From Cordilura impudica (Eukaryota > Arthropoda > Insecta > Diptera > Scathophagidae), in NCBI GenBank assembly GCA_963682025.1, contig OY821518.1, positions 235,516,152 to 235,580,151 of the forward strand: a DNA stretch of 64,000 nucleotides. Reading direction: 5' to 3'. A model generated the notes under the pieces. The model made no database searches and was not told the origin of the DNA. It was given only the letters and a program-made list of their open reading frames with translations. Shown here piece after piece: positions 34,096 through 45,129 of this stretch (the stretch's first letter is position 1; every line of letters begins with the position of its first letter). Position numbers and translations under genes: made by a program.

Positions 34096-34762
34096 TTAAA
34101 AAAAAACTCTGAAGATGTTATAAGTTTTATAAAAGAATTTGTAAATTATAAAAATTAAATCGAAGAGTACGATTATTGTTTCAACAATTTAAAACTATGT
34201 AAGAGAAAAAATTTATATTGGATTGGATTAAACGTATTTTAAATTATCAAGTTTCGTTGTAGATATATTGACTTTTCCGTACTCAAGGGTTTAGTCGAAA
34301 TAGTGTTCAAAGCAACGAATTGTTTTAAAAACGAAATAAGGAATAAAATATCTTTAAGCACTGTAAATTTATTAATACATATAAAATATGGACTAAAAAA
34401 TAAAAATTGCTGTTGTATAAATTACAAAATTCCATCGAATGTTTTTATTAAAGAAAATGACATGTTTTCAATTGAAAGTTAACTGGTATATGAAAAGTTT
34501 TAAGGTATTTTATTTATTTTACTCCCTTTATATTAACTCGTAGTGTCTGCTTGCCGAAAAAACTTTGGATCGACATACATACATAGATATTTTTCTAGAC
34601 ATGTTTCATTTTCAATCTATCAATTATTTAATTACATGACAGTAAATTGATTTTACAAAGAAAGGGAGTATAGAAAAAAATTGATTTTTATGGGTTACAT
34701 TTTTATTGTTAATATACACTTCAAAACGTTTCATTAATTACTAAATGATCTTAAATGTAACA
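34096..34762. other. AT-rich intron DNA
   Basis: No gene or clear repeat was recognised. Confidence 0.5.
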
Positions 34763-35571
34763 AGTAAGAAAATTATAGTCGGTCGAGACCGACTATATGA
34801 TACCCTACACCATGCGTTTAGAGACCCTATCTCTTAGGCCCAACTAACTGGATATAGAAAATAAGCATAAACCAAATTTGAGTGGGATTTTTATAACTTT
34901 TTTGTCTGCAGATATGAAAAAGTTCATATCGGATGCTATATCTATATGGGGACTAGGCCCAAAAATGGACCGATCCTGACCATTTTGGTAGTCTCTTGTA
35001 TTTTGCAAAAATATATACAAACAAAATTTGAGAAGAATCAGTGCAATATTTTTGTTTTTTGATAGATTTAAGTGAAGATCGGGAAGCAGCTCTATATGGG
35101 GCCTATGACTAACAGTTGTCCCAGGAATCTTTTATAGACTACTCATTAATGGATATAATAAACGCATACAAACCCAATTTGAGTAAGATCTATATGACAA
35201 TTTGGATCTGATGGCAATTTATGTCGATTTCATAGGGGTCATTTGTATGGGGGCTAGGTCTGAATATGGACCGATTCTCACCAATTTCAATAGCGTTCAT
35301 CCCATGGCCGATAAAAGATCAAATGCCAAATTTCATCAAAATATATTCATATTTGCGACCTGCAGTTTGATTACAAGCTTTACATGGACACACAGACGGA
35401 CGGACGGACGGACACACAGACGAACGGACATCGTTTAATCGAATCAGATAGTGATTCTGATTCGATCGGTATAATTAAAGATGGGTGTAGGTCAAATATT
35501 ATTGGTTGTTACAAACAGCAGCACAAAGTCATTATACCCAAACCACATAGTGGTATAGGGTATAAAAATAA
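34763..35571 (+). repeat. Dispersed ~0.8 kb repeat, copy 2
   Basis: Closely matches 3425-4233 end to end. It includes the opening tatagtcggtcgagaccgac palindrome, a GGAC run near 35395 and the closing CACATAGTGGTATAGGGTAT. Confidence 0.85.
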
Positions 35572-35727
35572 TAAAATAATAGTAATTGAAAATTAATAAA
35601 AACGCTATTGAAACTGGTGAAAGTCAGTGATTGTTCAAACCTAGTCCATATACATACAAAGAACCCAAATTATTATATAGATCTCGTTATAATTTTATTT
35701 GTGTGTGTTTACTACACCAGTCAATCA

Positions 35728-35956
35728 GGGGTCGAATCGTCGCATTCGTTATCGAAATTTTTCGATCTAAATTATTTTATTTTCCAAAATAAAATACTAA
35801 GAGTAATTTTACTCTGTCACAGCTAACGAGTTATGCTCCATATTTATTAGTAAAAGTGAAACGAGGTCTGACGATTGTCCTTATTCTTTAAATAATAAAC
35901 CAAAATATGGAATTTCGATTGATTTTACTCGATATCGAATGTGACGATTTGCCCCC
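35728..35956. mobile_element. 229-bp MITE
   Basis: Ends GGGGTCGAATCGTCGCATTC and, inward from the right, GGGGGCAAATCGTCACATTC. A second partial copy lies at 9585-9757. No coding capacity. Confidence 0.72.
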
Positions 35957-36455
35957 AGGACATATACGACATTTCTTAGTCATAGCCCCCATATAAAGTT
36001 GCTGCCCGATCTTCACTTAAATCTACCACAAAACAAAAATGTTGCATAGATATTTCTCAAATTTGGTTTGTTTTAGCAAAAAAAAAAAAATAAGCCCTTA
36101 AACAAATATGGTCAGGATTGAAACATTTTTCGACATAGTCCCCACATAAATAGAGCATTTGAGATGAACTTTTTCAATGTAAAAAAATTGATAACAATGC
36201 CAATCAAATTTGATTTATGCTTATTTTCTATATCCAATTAGTTGGATCCAACCCTTTCTCTAACGATAACAATGCCAATCAAATTTGATTTATGCTTATT
36301 TTCTATATCCAATTAGTTGGATCCAACCCTTTCTCTAACGATAACAATGCCAATCAAATTTGATTTATGCTTATTTTCTATATCCAACTAGTTGGATCTA
36401 AGACCATTTCTCTAAACGCATAGGGTATCGTTGTCGGTCTATACCGACTATAAAT
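35957..36455 (-). repeat. Inverted copy of the dispersed repeat with a triplicated 75-bp unit
   Basis: The minus strand matches the 0.8 kb repeat (cccgatcttcacttaaat, gcttattttctatatccaa, accgactata). Within it a unit starting gataacaatgccaatcaaat is present three times at exactly 75-bp steps (36190, 36265, 36340). Confidence 0.8.
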
Positions 36456-36479
36456 AAAGATGACCAAGATGGAATTTTG

Positions 36480-37492
36480 AAGACATTAAACAGTTAACAT
36501 CCAAAGATCAAATTCACTATTGAAGTAGAAGATAATAATACAATAGCATATTTAGATACAAAATTACATAGATCCTCAAGTAATATTATATTTCACTGGT
36601 ATTCTAGAGAAACAGCATCGGGGAGACTTATGAATTATAATGCAACCCAACCAAGAAATCAAATACTAAATACGGCAAAAAATTTTATTGAAAGAATTCT
36701 CAAAATCAGCGACCAACAATTCCACGAAAAAAACTAAGAAAATACATCCCAAAAACCTCATAAGGTCTCTAATAGAGGAAATAAAACAGCGCTTAAAAAA
36801 TAACAACCAACGTGACAACAATGAAGAAAATAAGGATCGTAAATTTTACAGTGTACAATACATCCCTGGCTTAACAGACAACAGAAACATAAGAAATACA
36901 ATAAAAACCAACAACATTAACTTTGCCTACAAACCAAACCGAACATTAAGTGCAATATTTACAAATGTTAAGGCGCCGATAGAAAAACAACAAAAAACAA
37001 CTTAGTGTTCGAAATAGCATGTAAGGCAAATGACAATCAGAAATGTGATCTATTATACACAGGAACAACAAAGAGAGCTTTAGCTACTAGAATGGGAGAG
37101 CATAAACTAGACATCGCCAAGGGGAAAGAAACAACAGCTTTGGCGCAACATAAATATATTAAAAACAGGTCATATAGCTGATTTTGAATCAATAAAAATA
37201 TTAGAGAAAGAAAATAGAGAAAGAAAGAGATATGCAAAAGAACGTTTGTATATACAACAAAATATAAAACGGACGATGAACTTGAAGGAGGACACCAGCA
37301 ATATAAATGCAAGCTATATGGTCGCTATAAGTTAATCTGTGATATTAGATTAATATGTGTTTGAATGTTAAATTTCTGATTTTATGTTTTGTGTTAAATG
37401 TAATTGAATTATGTTTTATATGTAAACAATACAATTGTGAGTTTAAAATACATGTTATATGGTGTAATGTTCAATATTAATTATATGTTTAT
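36480..37492 (+). pseudogene. Penelope-like element: end of reverse transcriptase plus GIY-YIG endonuclease
   Basis: The 3' third of a Penelope-like retroelement protein. First comes IKFTIEVEDNNTIAYLDTKL, then RETASGRLMNYNATQP and TAKNFIERILKISDQ, the RT C-terminal extension. Next is the linker YSVQYIPGLTDNRNIRNTIK...AYKPNRTLS. Then a GIY-YIG nuclease reads CDLLYTGTTKRALATRMGEH with CKANDNQKC upstream and TALAQH...TGHIADFESIKILEKE downstream. Frame breaks near 36700, 37005 and 37160 make it inactive. The rest of the RT is missing. The 3' tail runs to the LINE insertion at 37493. Telomere-associated or intact copies elsewhere are not implied. Confidence 0.85.
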
Positions 37493-37499
37493 GGTACAG

Positions 37500-38230
37500 T
37501 CGATGCTCTTACATACATCGACCACATTGGTGCATCCACCCTATCACACAGAAATCATTTATCCATCATATCCATTGACTTCGAAAAAGCGTTTGACCGT
37601 ATTGGAAAACACACAATAATTATGCAATTAAAAGAATGGAGGTTTGGACCAAAAATTCTTAAATTCTATCAAATAGAAAAATACGGATTAAAGTCAACAA
37701 CGTATACTCAGCTATAAAGCCCTTACATAATGGATTCCCCAAGGATCTCCTCTATCGGTTGTATTATTTCAGATTGCGACTGATAGACTTAAAATAAAAT
37801 CATAGATAATAACAGATTCTTTAAACATGTTATATATGCTGACGATTTATACATAATATATAAACACAGACAAAATTCTGATATACAACAAGAAATTAAT
37901 ACACTTTTCATATCACTAAATGATTTATGCAATGTAAATGGTGGTAAAATATCAATCCCCAAAACTAAATGTCTACACATATGTAAAAAGAAAAACTGTA
38001 ATAATAAGAATATTGCACTCCAAAGTTACCAAATATAAATTGTTGAATCTCTAAGAATACTAGGAGTTATATTTAATCGAAACTTTTCATGGTCTCACAT
38101 CGATTACTTAAAAAAATCCATTCAACCCCGTTTAAACATAATTAAATGCCTTGCTGCTAAAAACAGTAACGCTCATCCAGACACTATTTTAAACATCGTC
38201 CGCAGCCTGGATTTAGCAAAACTAGGTTAT
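37500..38230 (+). pseudogene. LINE reverse transcriptase, degenerate part
   Basis: The translated strand shows STVDALTYIDHIGAST, IISIDFEKAFDRIGKHTI (RT motif A with FEKAFD) and HVIYADDLYIIY (catalytic YADD), then GVIFNRNFSWSHIDYL. Stops and frame changes occur between the motifs near 37615, 37690 and 37790. It leads directly into the open RNase H portion. Confidence 0.85.
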
Positions 38231-39196
38231 GGCTTAATCATCTATGGTAAAGCTTCAAAAACTCAACTTAAAAAAATATATCCGATTTACAATTCCTCTA
38301 TCAGAATTGCCCTTGGTGCGCTAAGGACAACTCCAATAAAAAATTTAATAGCGGAATCAGGATTACCCACATTGGAACAAAGATGTAATTGGCTAACATC
38401 AAAGCTGATCACGAAAATTATTTTCCCTGCAGAACAGCTTCTCTTAAAACGCATTTCACTCATTCCAACACAATTACCACTTAGATTTCCGTCCACAATA
38501 TATCTATCCCTTAAACATGCTAAAAATGTGGATATTGACACAAAACCACAAAAAGTTTATTTTTCCTCCGAACCGCCTTGGAATTTAAAAAGCTCCAGCT
38601 TTGTAGAAAATTTAACGACTCTACCAAAAAACTCTACACACGATCATTACTATACATCTCTATTTGAAGAAATTTCTTCTTCATACAAAAATAAGAATTG
38701 GAAAATTCTCTACACAGATGGTTCAAAAACAGATACTTCCACCGCAATGGCGATTATAAACGATAACCTTCAAACCGACTTTCTAGCAATTCTCGATCAC
38801 AGGTCTTCTATTTTCACAGCGGAAGCAACAGCTATTTATTATGCTATAAACAAATACAAAAGTTTTCCTGGTAAATACTTGATATGCTCGGACTCTAAAT
38901 CTACAGTAACATCAATTCAAAATATCTATAAGAAAAATACAATCATCTCTAAAATTCGAGACATCCTAATCAAGTATCCACCCAAATTTAAAGTCATGTG
39001 GATTCCTAGTCATATTGGTATATTGGGAAACACATTAGCCCATAAAGCCGCCAAATACGCTACACATGCACCAATTATAGAATATCGTTCTACAAACAAA
39101 AAAGATATTCACAAATTTATTTCATATTACAGTAATGAAATGGATATCGATGAATGGGGCAAACTACCAGCATCACTACAAAATCATCAACCCTAA
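38231..39196 (+). CDS. LINE ORF2 connection and RNase H domain, open
   Basis: Same protein as in copy 1: YTDGSKTDTS, FTAEATAIYYA, LICSDSKSTV and WIPSHIGILGNTLAHKAAK give a complete RNase H catalytic set. The open frame extends upstream of the first Met (38372), through KASKTQLKKIYPIYNSSIRIALGAL, so it is the continuation of the decayed RT rather than an independent gene. The stop at 39196 matches copy 1. Confidence 0.85.
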   Translation, partial: GLIIYGKASKTQLKKIYPIYNSSIRIALGALRTTPIKNLIAESGLPTLEQRCNWLTSKLITKIIFPAEQLLLKRISLIPTQLPLRFPSTIYLSLKHAKNVDIDTKPQKVYFSSEPPWNLKSSSFVENLTTLPKNSTHDHYYTSLFEEISSSYKNKNWKILYTDGSKTDTSTAMAIINDNLQTDFLAILDHRSSIFTAEATAIYYAINKYKSFPGKYLICSDSKSTVTSIQNIYKKNTIISKIRDILIKYPPKFKVMWIPSHIGILGNTLAHKAAKYATHAPIIEYRSTNKKDIHKFISYYSNEMDIDEWGKLPASLQNHQP

Positions 39197-39714
39197 TAAA
39201 ATAAAACCAACATATCCCCATAATACGTCTAGGTTGAATTTACAAAAATAAACGAGATTAAGGATAGGTCATACCTACATAACACATAGACACATTTTCA
39301 GTGGATCGAGACCAGAAATTTGTCCGCTATGCAACACAGACATCATAAGCTCAAACCATTTAATTTTCAACTACAGTTCCATTAATGAAGCCCAAATCAA
39401 CCTATTGGGAAAACTATGTTTACCCGATTTGCTACGCAATGTAAACATAGAAAATATAAATTTAGTAAAAACATTCTTAAATATTGTAATACTAGTTGAT
39501 TGTGTGGCGCCTAGGCGCCCGTTTAAAAATTATGAATAAAACAGTTTAAATTTAAATACACGAAAATTTTATAATAAATTATTATATTTCTTTTAATATA
39601 GCAGTAAATTGAAAATTATATTGTTACATATTTACATGTGCAAAAAGATTGTGTTTGTAGAAATTGTATACATAAGTATCAAAACAGATAAGAAATATTT
39701 GGCAAAAAAGTTTT

Positions 39715-40010
39715 TCAATTTAGAATCTCTTGAAAAACTATATTTCGTGTGAAATATCGTTGGTCATGTAATAGTTTTCCTTGCTGTGGGTTCGATTGAA
39801 TACGTATCTTAACTTGGCTTGCAACTTTTGATCGTGACAAAGCCACATACAGTTGGCCGTGTGAAAATACCGCGGTCTCCAAATTAATGCCAACGTAATC
39901 AAATGACTGGCCTTGAGCCTTGTTTATGGTAATTGCGTGTGCAGGAATTGTTATTGGTGTCCGTCGGGGCGAGATCAATCCTAGGAATTAGAACCGTATC
40001 AGCGTTACAT
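39715..40010 (-). pseudogene. Helitron helicase C-terminal fragment
   Basis: The fragment reads NADTVLIPRIDLAP, breaks, then AHAITINKAQGQSFDYVGI and FSHGQLYVALSRSKVASQVKI. These are the last motifs of the Pif1-like SF1 helicase of Rep-helicase Helitron proteins. The usual stretch between the two parts is missing or frameshifted. The Rep domain and the rest of the helicase are absent, so this element is non-autonomous. Stop at 39715. Confidence 0.85.
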
Positions 40011-40077
40011 AATCAGTCGGTCTCTCAGTCAGTCAGTCAGTGAGTCAGGGATCAGCGTAAATATATTTAAGATATTA

Positions 40078-40260
40078 CCCGGCCTTCACACGTTATATTT
40101 TTGGCTTTCAGGTTGTAATGCACTCACACTTTTTTACACTTTTTCACCAAATAATCATACATTTCAATTCTCTCGTTCAAGTTTTCAGTGGGACAGTTGC
40201 TTAACAATTTTTTGACTATTGGATGTGTGATCAATTTGACTTGAACATGTGAAGGCCGGG
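40078..40260. mobile_element. 183-bp MITE inside Helitron 1
   Basis: Ends CCCGGCCTTCACACGTTA and, inward from the right, CCCGGCCTTCACATGTTCA. TA flanks both sides (40076-40077 and 40261-40262). Confidence 0.75.
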
Positions 40261-40305
40261 TAAAGTGAGGAGATTGAAGATTCCCAAAATTATTAAAATT
40301 TAATA

Positions 40306-40946
40306 TAATGGAGTTCGCTTATAACGAACCCTGGTTGTAATAAATTTTTGCTTATAGCGAAGAATTTCTTCGGTCCCAAGAGTTTTAATCACATTTTTCA
40401 TACAAATTGCTTCTCTTATATGGTTATATCAAACTTTTGAATTAAACAAACAAATTTTTTTTTCCATTTCAGAATTTTCCTATATTTAATATATTAAAAA
40501 AAAATTAATTTCAATTTAATTTAATTTTATTTTCATTTAATTTTAATACAAAACAAAAACTTCGATTTTCAAATGAAGTTTTGTAAAAGGTACTTTTATG
40601 TATATTTTCGTAAAAGTTTGGCAATAGCCAACCTTTGCTTTGTACTTTCTGCTTCTATACATAAGGAGTTTTTCATATTATATGATTTTAAAAAAAATAT
40701 TTTATTTTGATAGAAACTCGGTAATTATAGTCTTATTAAGACAAACAATTAATATGTGTCTTTTTAGTAATTTAATTTATGTTTTATAACTTTTTAAAAT
40801 GCCCCAAAATAAATAAACTTATTCAACTAAAAAAACTTTTTAAACCTTTCGGACAAATCAAAAAATACTATGGTTATAACGAATTTAGTCTATAAGGAAC
40901 TAATTTGGCCGTTTCCGCCGAGTTCGCTATAAACTAACTCCATTTT
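40306..40946. mobile_element. pogo/Tigger-like MITE inside Helitron 1
   Basis: Ends AATGGAGTTCGCTTATAACG and, inward from the right, AATGGAGTTAGTTTATAGCG. Internal ttataacgaa motifs lie near both ends. No coding capacity. Confidence 0.65.
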
Positions 40947-41004
40947 ATTGTAGAAAAATAGAATAGCATAGAAGAAAAAAACGTTTTAGAGCAAGGTTCC
41001 TAAA

Positions 41005-41584
41005 AGTTTCTTAAGGGGGGTAAGGTTTTAAAAGTTAAAAAAAGTCGTATTTTCATAATTCTTTTCTGAAGATATGAATAATGTTGGATTATTTATTTCA
41101 TATGTACGTTATAGCATAATATTTGAGGAATCTTTGAAAAAAATTTCAATTAAAAATTTTAATAAATAAGTCCGTGACATCGAATCTCCGGAGGCATTGT
41201 TTTTTTACGGTGAACATCATGACTCGTTACCGGATCATGTGAAATAAAAAAATCAGAACGCGTTTCAAAGGTGATATGTTTCCTGTGGTAGTGACGAAGA
41301 GTTTTTTCATTTTTTTTTTTTTTTTTGGCAGCATTTTGAAGTGAAAAACGATTTTTGCTATGCAATTTCGGGAATTTGTTGTTAAAAAATGGGAAAGAAA
41401 ATGTAATTAAAAAAACCCTTCGTGGTTACTTGATGATTTATGTATAGATATAGTGTCTAAAAGAATCGGTCAAGTAGATTTTGATGTTGACGGACTTTTA
41501 AAATACAACACTCTCGACATGTTGTGCATTCAGAAAGAGAAATGCAAAAAAAAGGTTTTAAAACCTACCACCCCTTAAGGAAGT
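41005..41584. mobile_element. Inverted-repeat element inside Helitron 1
   Basis: Ends GTTTCTTAAGGGGGGTAAGG and, inward from the right, CTTCCTTAAGGGGTGGTAGG, each continuing TTTTAAAA. No coding capacity or clear target duplication. Confidence 0.65.
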
Positions 41585-42131
41585 GCATACACCAATACAC
41601 CTACAAAAAAGAAAAAAAAATATTTCATATGTCATCATAAATATAAACTGTAAAAAGCGAACATTTTTTCCAGTTATCTATAAATCCAAAAAAAAAAAAA
41701 AAATAAGGACGTATTAGTTTTACTTAAAAAACGAAATTATTATTCCAAATCGCCTTTAATTCTTCCATGATAATTTCAATAAATTATTCAAATTAAAATC
41801 TTAAATATACCTATTTACATAATTTATATTTGTCTAAATTTTTTTAAAAGCAAATCATACAAAAATTAATATGAGTGAAAAAAAATTATTTTCCCACCAC
41901 TCTTCTGAAATTACAATGTAATTTAATTAAGAAAAGTCAGAATAATTTAAATTTTAAACTTAATATTGCACTATTTTTTCAATTGCTTTTCAATACAGAG
42001 CTTTAAACGAAATCATACGTTGGACAACAACAAAATCCACACTGAAGATCTCTTTTTTCTCAAATATTTATCAAAAAGCATACTCTTTGGTAAGTGCTGG
42101 CAATCAGAGAACCTGAGCGAAAGCACTCCTA

Positions 42132-42704
42132 ATACTATGTTCTCACTGCAGCTAAATCCGCATTTGACTCGCTTTATAGTGGATTTAATTAAAGCTTGTC
42201 AATTTTTGCGTATATAAATACTGTCAAAATAAAACCCTCGCTTTAGGTAAATCGAGAATAAATCCAACAGAAATCAGGGATGTATTGTGCAATTCGCCGC
42301 AAAATGAACAAATTTACAACGCTGCAGCAGAAAATTTGCATCATTTTACGACTGTGTATTTTTATTTACAACAAAACAAAACAAAAATTTATAAACAAAA
42401 GCAGCAAGTGAGTATAGCAAAGAATTTTTTTAAATTTGTCTTTGTTATGTTGCATTTTCTTCATAATGTCCATTATGGAAATGATTTTCATAATATAATT
42501 TAAATTTTGCATTTTATTTCACTTTTAACCTTTTTTTTTCGCAAAATTTGTTTTCTCCAAAACAAAAACTATTAAAATGTAAGTAAACAATTCGTTCGAA
42601 CAGCTGTGCAGCAACTGTCAAACTAAAGCTACAAATAGTAGTGAGAACGGTGGAGATTAAAAAATAAAGCTAATGCGGATTTAGCTGCAGTGAGAACGTA
42701 GTAT
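42132..42704. mobile_element. MITE inside Helitron 1
   Basis: Ends ATACTATGTTCTCACTGCAG and ATACTACGTTCTCACTGCAG (inward), identical through CTAAATCCGCATT. One mismatch in about 33 bp suggests a young insertion. Confidence 0.8.
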
Positions 42705-44035
42705 AACAAATCAAAAAAATTTTGAGATGAAAAACAAAACAGACAAACGGTAAAGTTTAGTTTGATAAAAAAAGTATGTATGTATATCGGACGACGTTAA
42801 ATGAGAAAAATAAAAATGTTTAAAATTTCCTTCATTACTTTTTTTTGCAGTTTTTTCATTGACCAACAAAGGAAATTTAAAGAAGAATTTGAATAGGTAT
42901 TAGTTTATTGATGCATTTTTTGCGTTCATCTTATTCCATATGTAACACGAAATCTGCATATGTAGTGCTATTGTCGTTAGCAGTGCTGCTAATTTTGATA
43001 ACTTATTTTAATTTCGACGATTTTTCAATTTGTTAAAATGATTTATTAAATTTGTTAAAATGATGATTGAAGATTTTAAATTTTCAGTAGTATAAAAATT
43101 AGGATTTCAAGGGTTAATTATTAATGGGTTGTTAATCGAAAATTGATAGTTTTAGTTCAGTGTAAATGTAAATTACAAAATATGTATAGATTTAATTCTG
43201 GGTCAAGTCGTTTCAAAACGGAAATACCTTGAATAGCATCTCTATTTAAGATTTAAGTTTTAATTACTGCGATACTTTAAACCTATATTATATGCTTCAG
43301 CTATTCATGTCAATAAAATTATTTAGTTGATTGCTGTGTTAAATTTTTTCGTTGAAATTTCACCACTAATACATTTTTATATATAGAAATAAACAATGCT
43401 GTAATAATATTCGTAATATGAATGATATAAATAAATTTTGTTCCTTTTGTAATATTTTTTCGAGTTTTATAAGCGTTAAAATTTTCTTGACAATTTCTTG
43501 TTTTAAAAATGACAATTTTGGCGATTTAGTTTCCAAAATTGTAGATTTTCAGAAGATTTTATTAGCAGCACTGGTCGGTAACAAAGAAGAGAGAAAATTG
43601 TGTGTGTGTTTGTATAAAATGAGAAAGATTAAATTTTGTTTGTGTATTTCACATAGCTTTGTAGGGAGTGCTATGTGTGTGTATTATTTCAGCGTTACAG
43701 AATCAGTCAGTCAGTCAGTGAGTCAGGGATCAGCGTAAATATATATAAGAAGATATATCACCTTATATAAAAATAACTCTCATGTTTATAAAAATTGGGT
43801 CAAAAACCTCTGTCGTTAGTACCTAATAAAATAAATATATTTATACTCATAATTTATTATGATTGTAAGTGCTGTTAAATAAATAAATAGATATGTTTAT
43901 ATATATTGTACAAATTTGTAAATCAAACTTGTTTTTATTTACACAAAAAAGGGGAAATAAAAATTTTCTTTCTTGTTTAAATTTCCCTCATTCATTTTTT
44001 TTTAGTAATAATCTATATATATATAAAATTCATTT

Positions 44036-44760
44036 TCTGTTTGTTTGTTTGTTTGTTTATTTGTTTGTTTGTTTGTTTGACCGCTATACAAATTTTTATT
44101 TTTCAACGGATTTCCCTGAAATTTTGTACACACGATCTCTGTACCCCAGGAAAGGTCGTCATATACATTTTACCGGCCACGCCTACTTTTACGCCCACTT
44201 TTTATGTAAAATTCCTTTTCTGTTTTATTCATATTTGTTCACTATACAAATTTTTTTTTTGTTAACGGATTTCTTTGAAATTCGGTACACACGATCCCTG
44301 TACTCCAGCTAAGGTCACCATATACGTATTATCGGCCACGCCTACTTTTACTCCCACTTTTTATATACAATTCATTTTCTGCTTTTTGGTATATTTGTTC
44401 GCTATACAAATTTTTATTTGCTAACGGATTTGATTGAGATTCGGTATGCTTCTTATCGACCACGCCTACTTTTACGCCCACTTTTTATATACAATTCATT
44501 TTCTGCTGTTTGGTATATTTGTTCGCTATACAAATTTTTATTTGTTAACGATTTCCTCTGAAATTTGGTACACACGATCTCTGTACCACAGGGAAAGTCA
44601 CCATATGCTTTTTATCGGCCACGCCTACTTTTGCGACCACTTTTTTAATTTTTTATGGGTTTCGCTCGAATTTACTGCACATTATTCTCAAATCCCAAGG
44701 TACGGTCGTCATATACTTTTATCGGCCACGCCCACTTTTTTAATTTTCTATATACGCTTT
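44036..44760 (+). repeat. ~158-bp tandem repeats in the Helitron 2 left region
   Basis: After a (TTTG)n run, a unit containing ctatacaaatttttattt, cggatttc, gtacacacgatc and cggccacgcctacttttac recurs about five times. Two units are shortened. Confidence 0.8.
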
Positions 44761-45129
44761 TAGTGTTTGTTCATATTTTAATATTTCAATGGACTTCCCA
44801 AAAATTTTGTACATAAATCTCTTTACTTACTACTCTTGAGTTTACACCATTATGAAATGAAGATTTTAAATCAACCTATTACAAATTTTCCCGTCTTATC
44901 TTTTTTTGCTATATGAGTTGCAACACCCCAAAATTAGTGCAGATTTATTTCGTAGGTTGACTACCGCTGCAGGATTATTCCGATTATAAATATTTGCATC
45001 TCGCCTTTTTAAATATAATGGAAAACAAAATATTACATTTATTTCCATCTTGCCTTTTGGCTACATTGGAAAGCAACCTCTTACAAATATTTCCATTTCA
45101 TCTTTTTCACTATATAAATGAGTTGTAAA

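Larger units (their letters stand above)
39492..43753 (-). mobile_element. Helitron 1, inserted A|T in LINE copy 2
   Basis: Read on the minus strand it begins TCTTCTTATATATATTTACG (at 43753) and ends with the hairpin GGGCGCCTAGGCGCC, ten bases, then CTAG (39492). Flanks are A and T. The LINE copy at 32105-33473 supplies the uninterrupted sequence (ttaaatattgtaatatatat), so both ends are exact. It has a second 5'-like end at 40072 and holds four inverted-repeat elements. Confidence 0.93.
37493..43890 (+). mobile_element. LINE with RNase H, copy 2, interrupted by Helitron 1
   Basis: Target duplication ATATGTTTAT at 37483-37492 and 43891-43900. The LINE parts are 37493-39491 and 43754-43890, with a TAAATAAATA tail. 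Removing 39492-43753 restores the sequence seen without interruption in copy 1. Confidence 0.92.

Noticed and set aside
43893..44763. Phe/Tyr/His-rich frames at the start of Helitron 2
   Set aside because: They are translations of the 158-bp tandem array.
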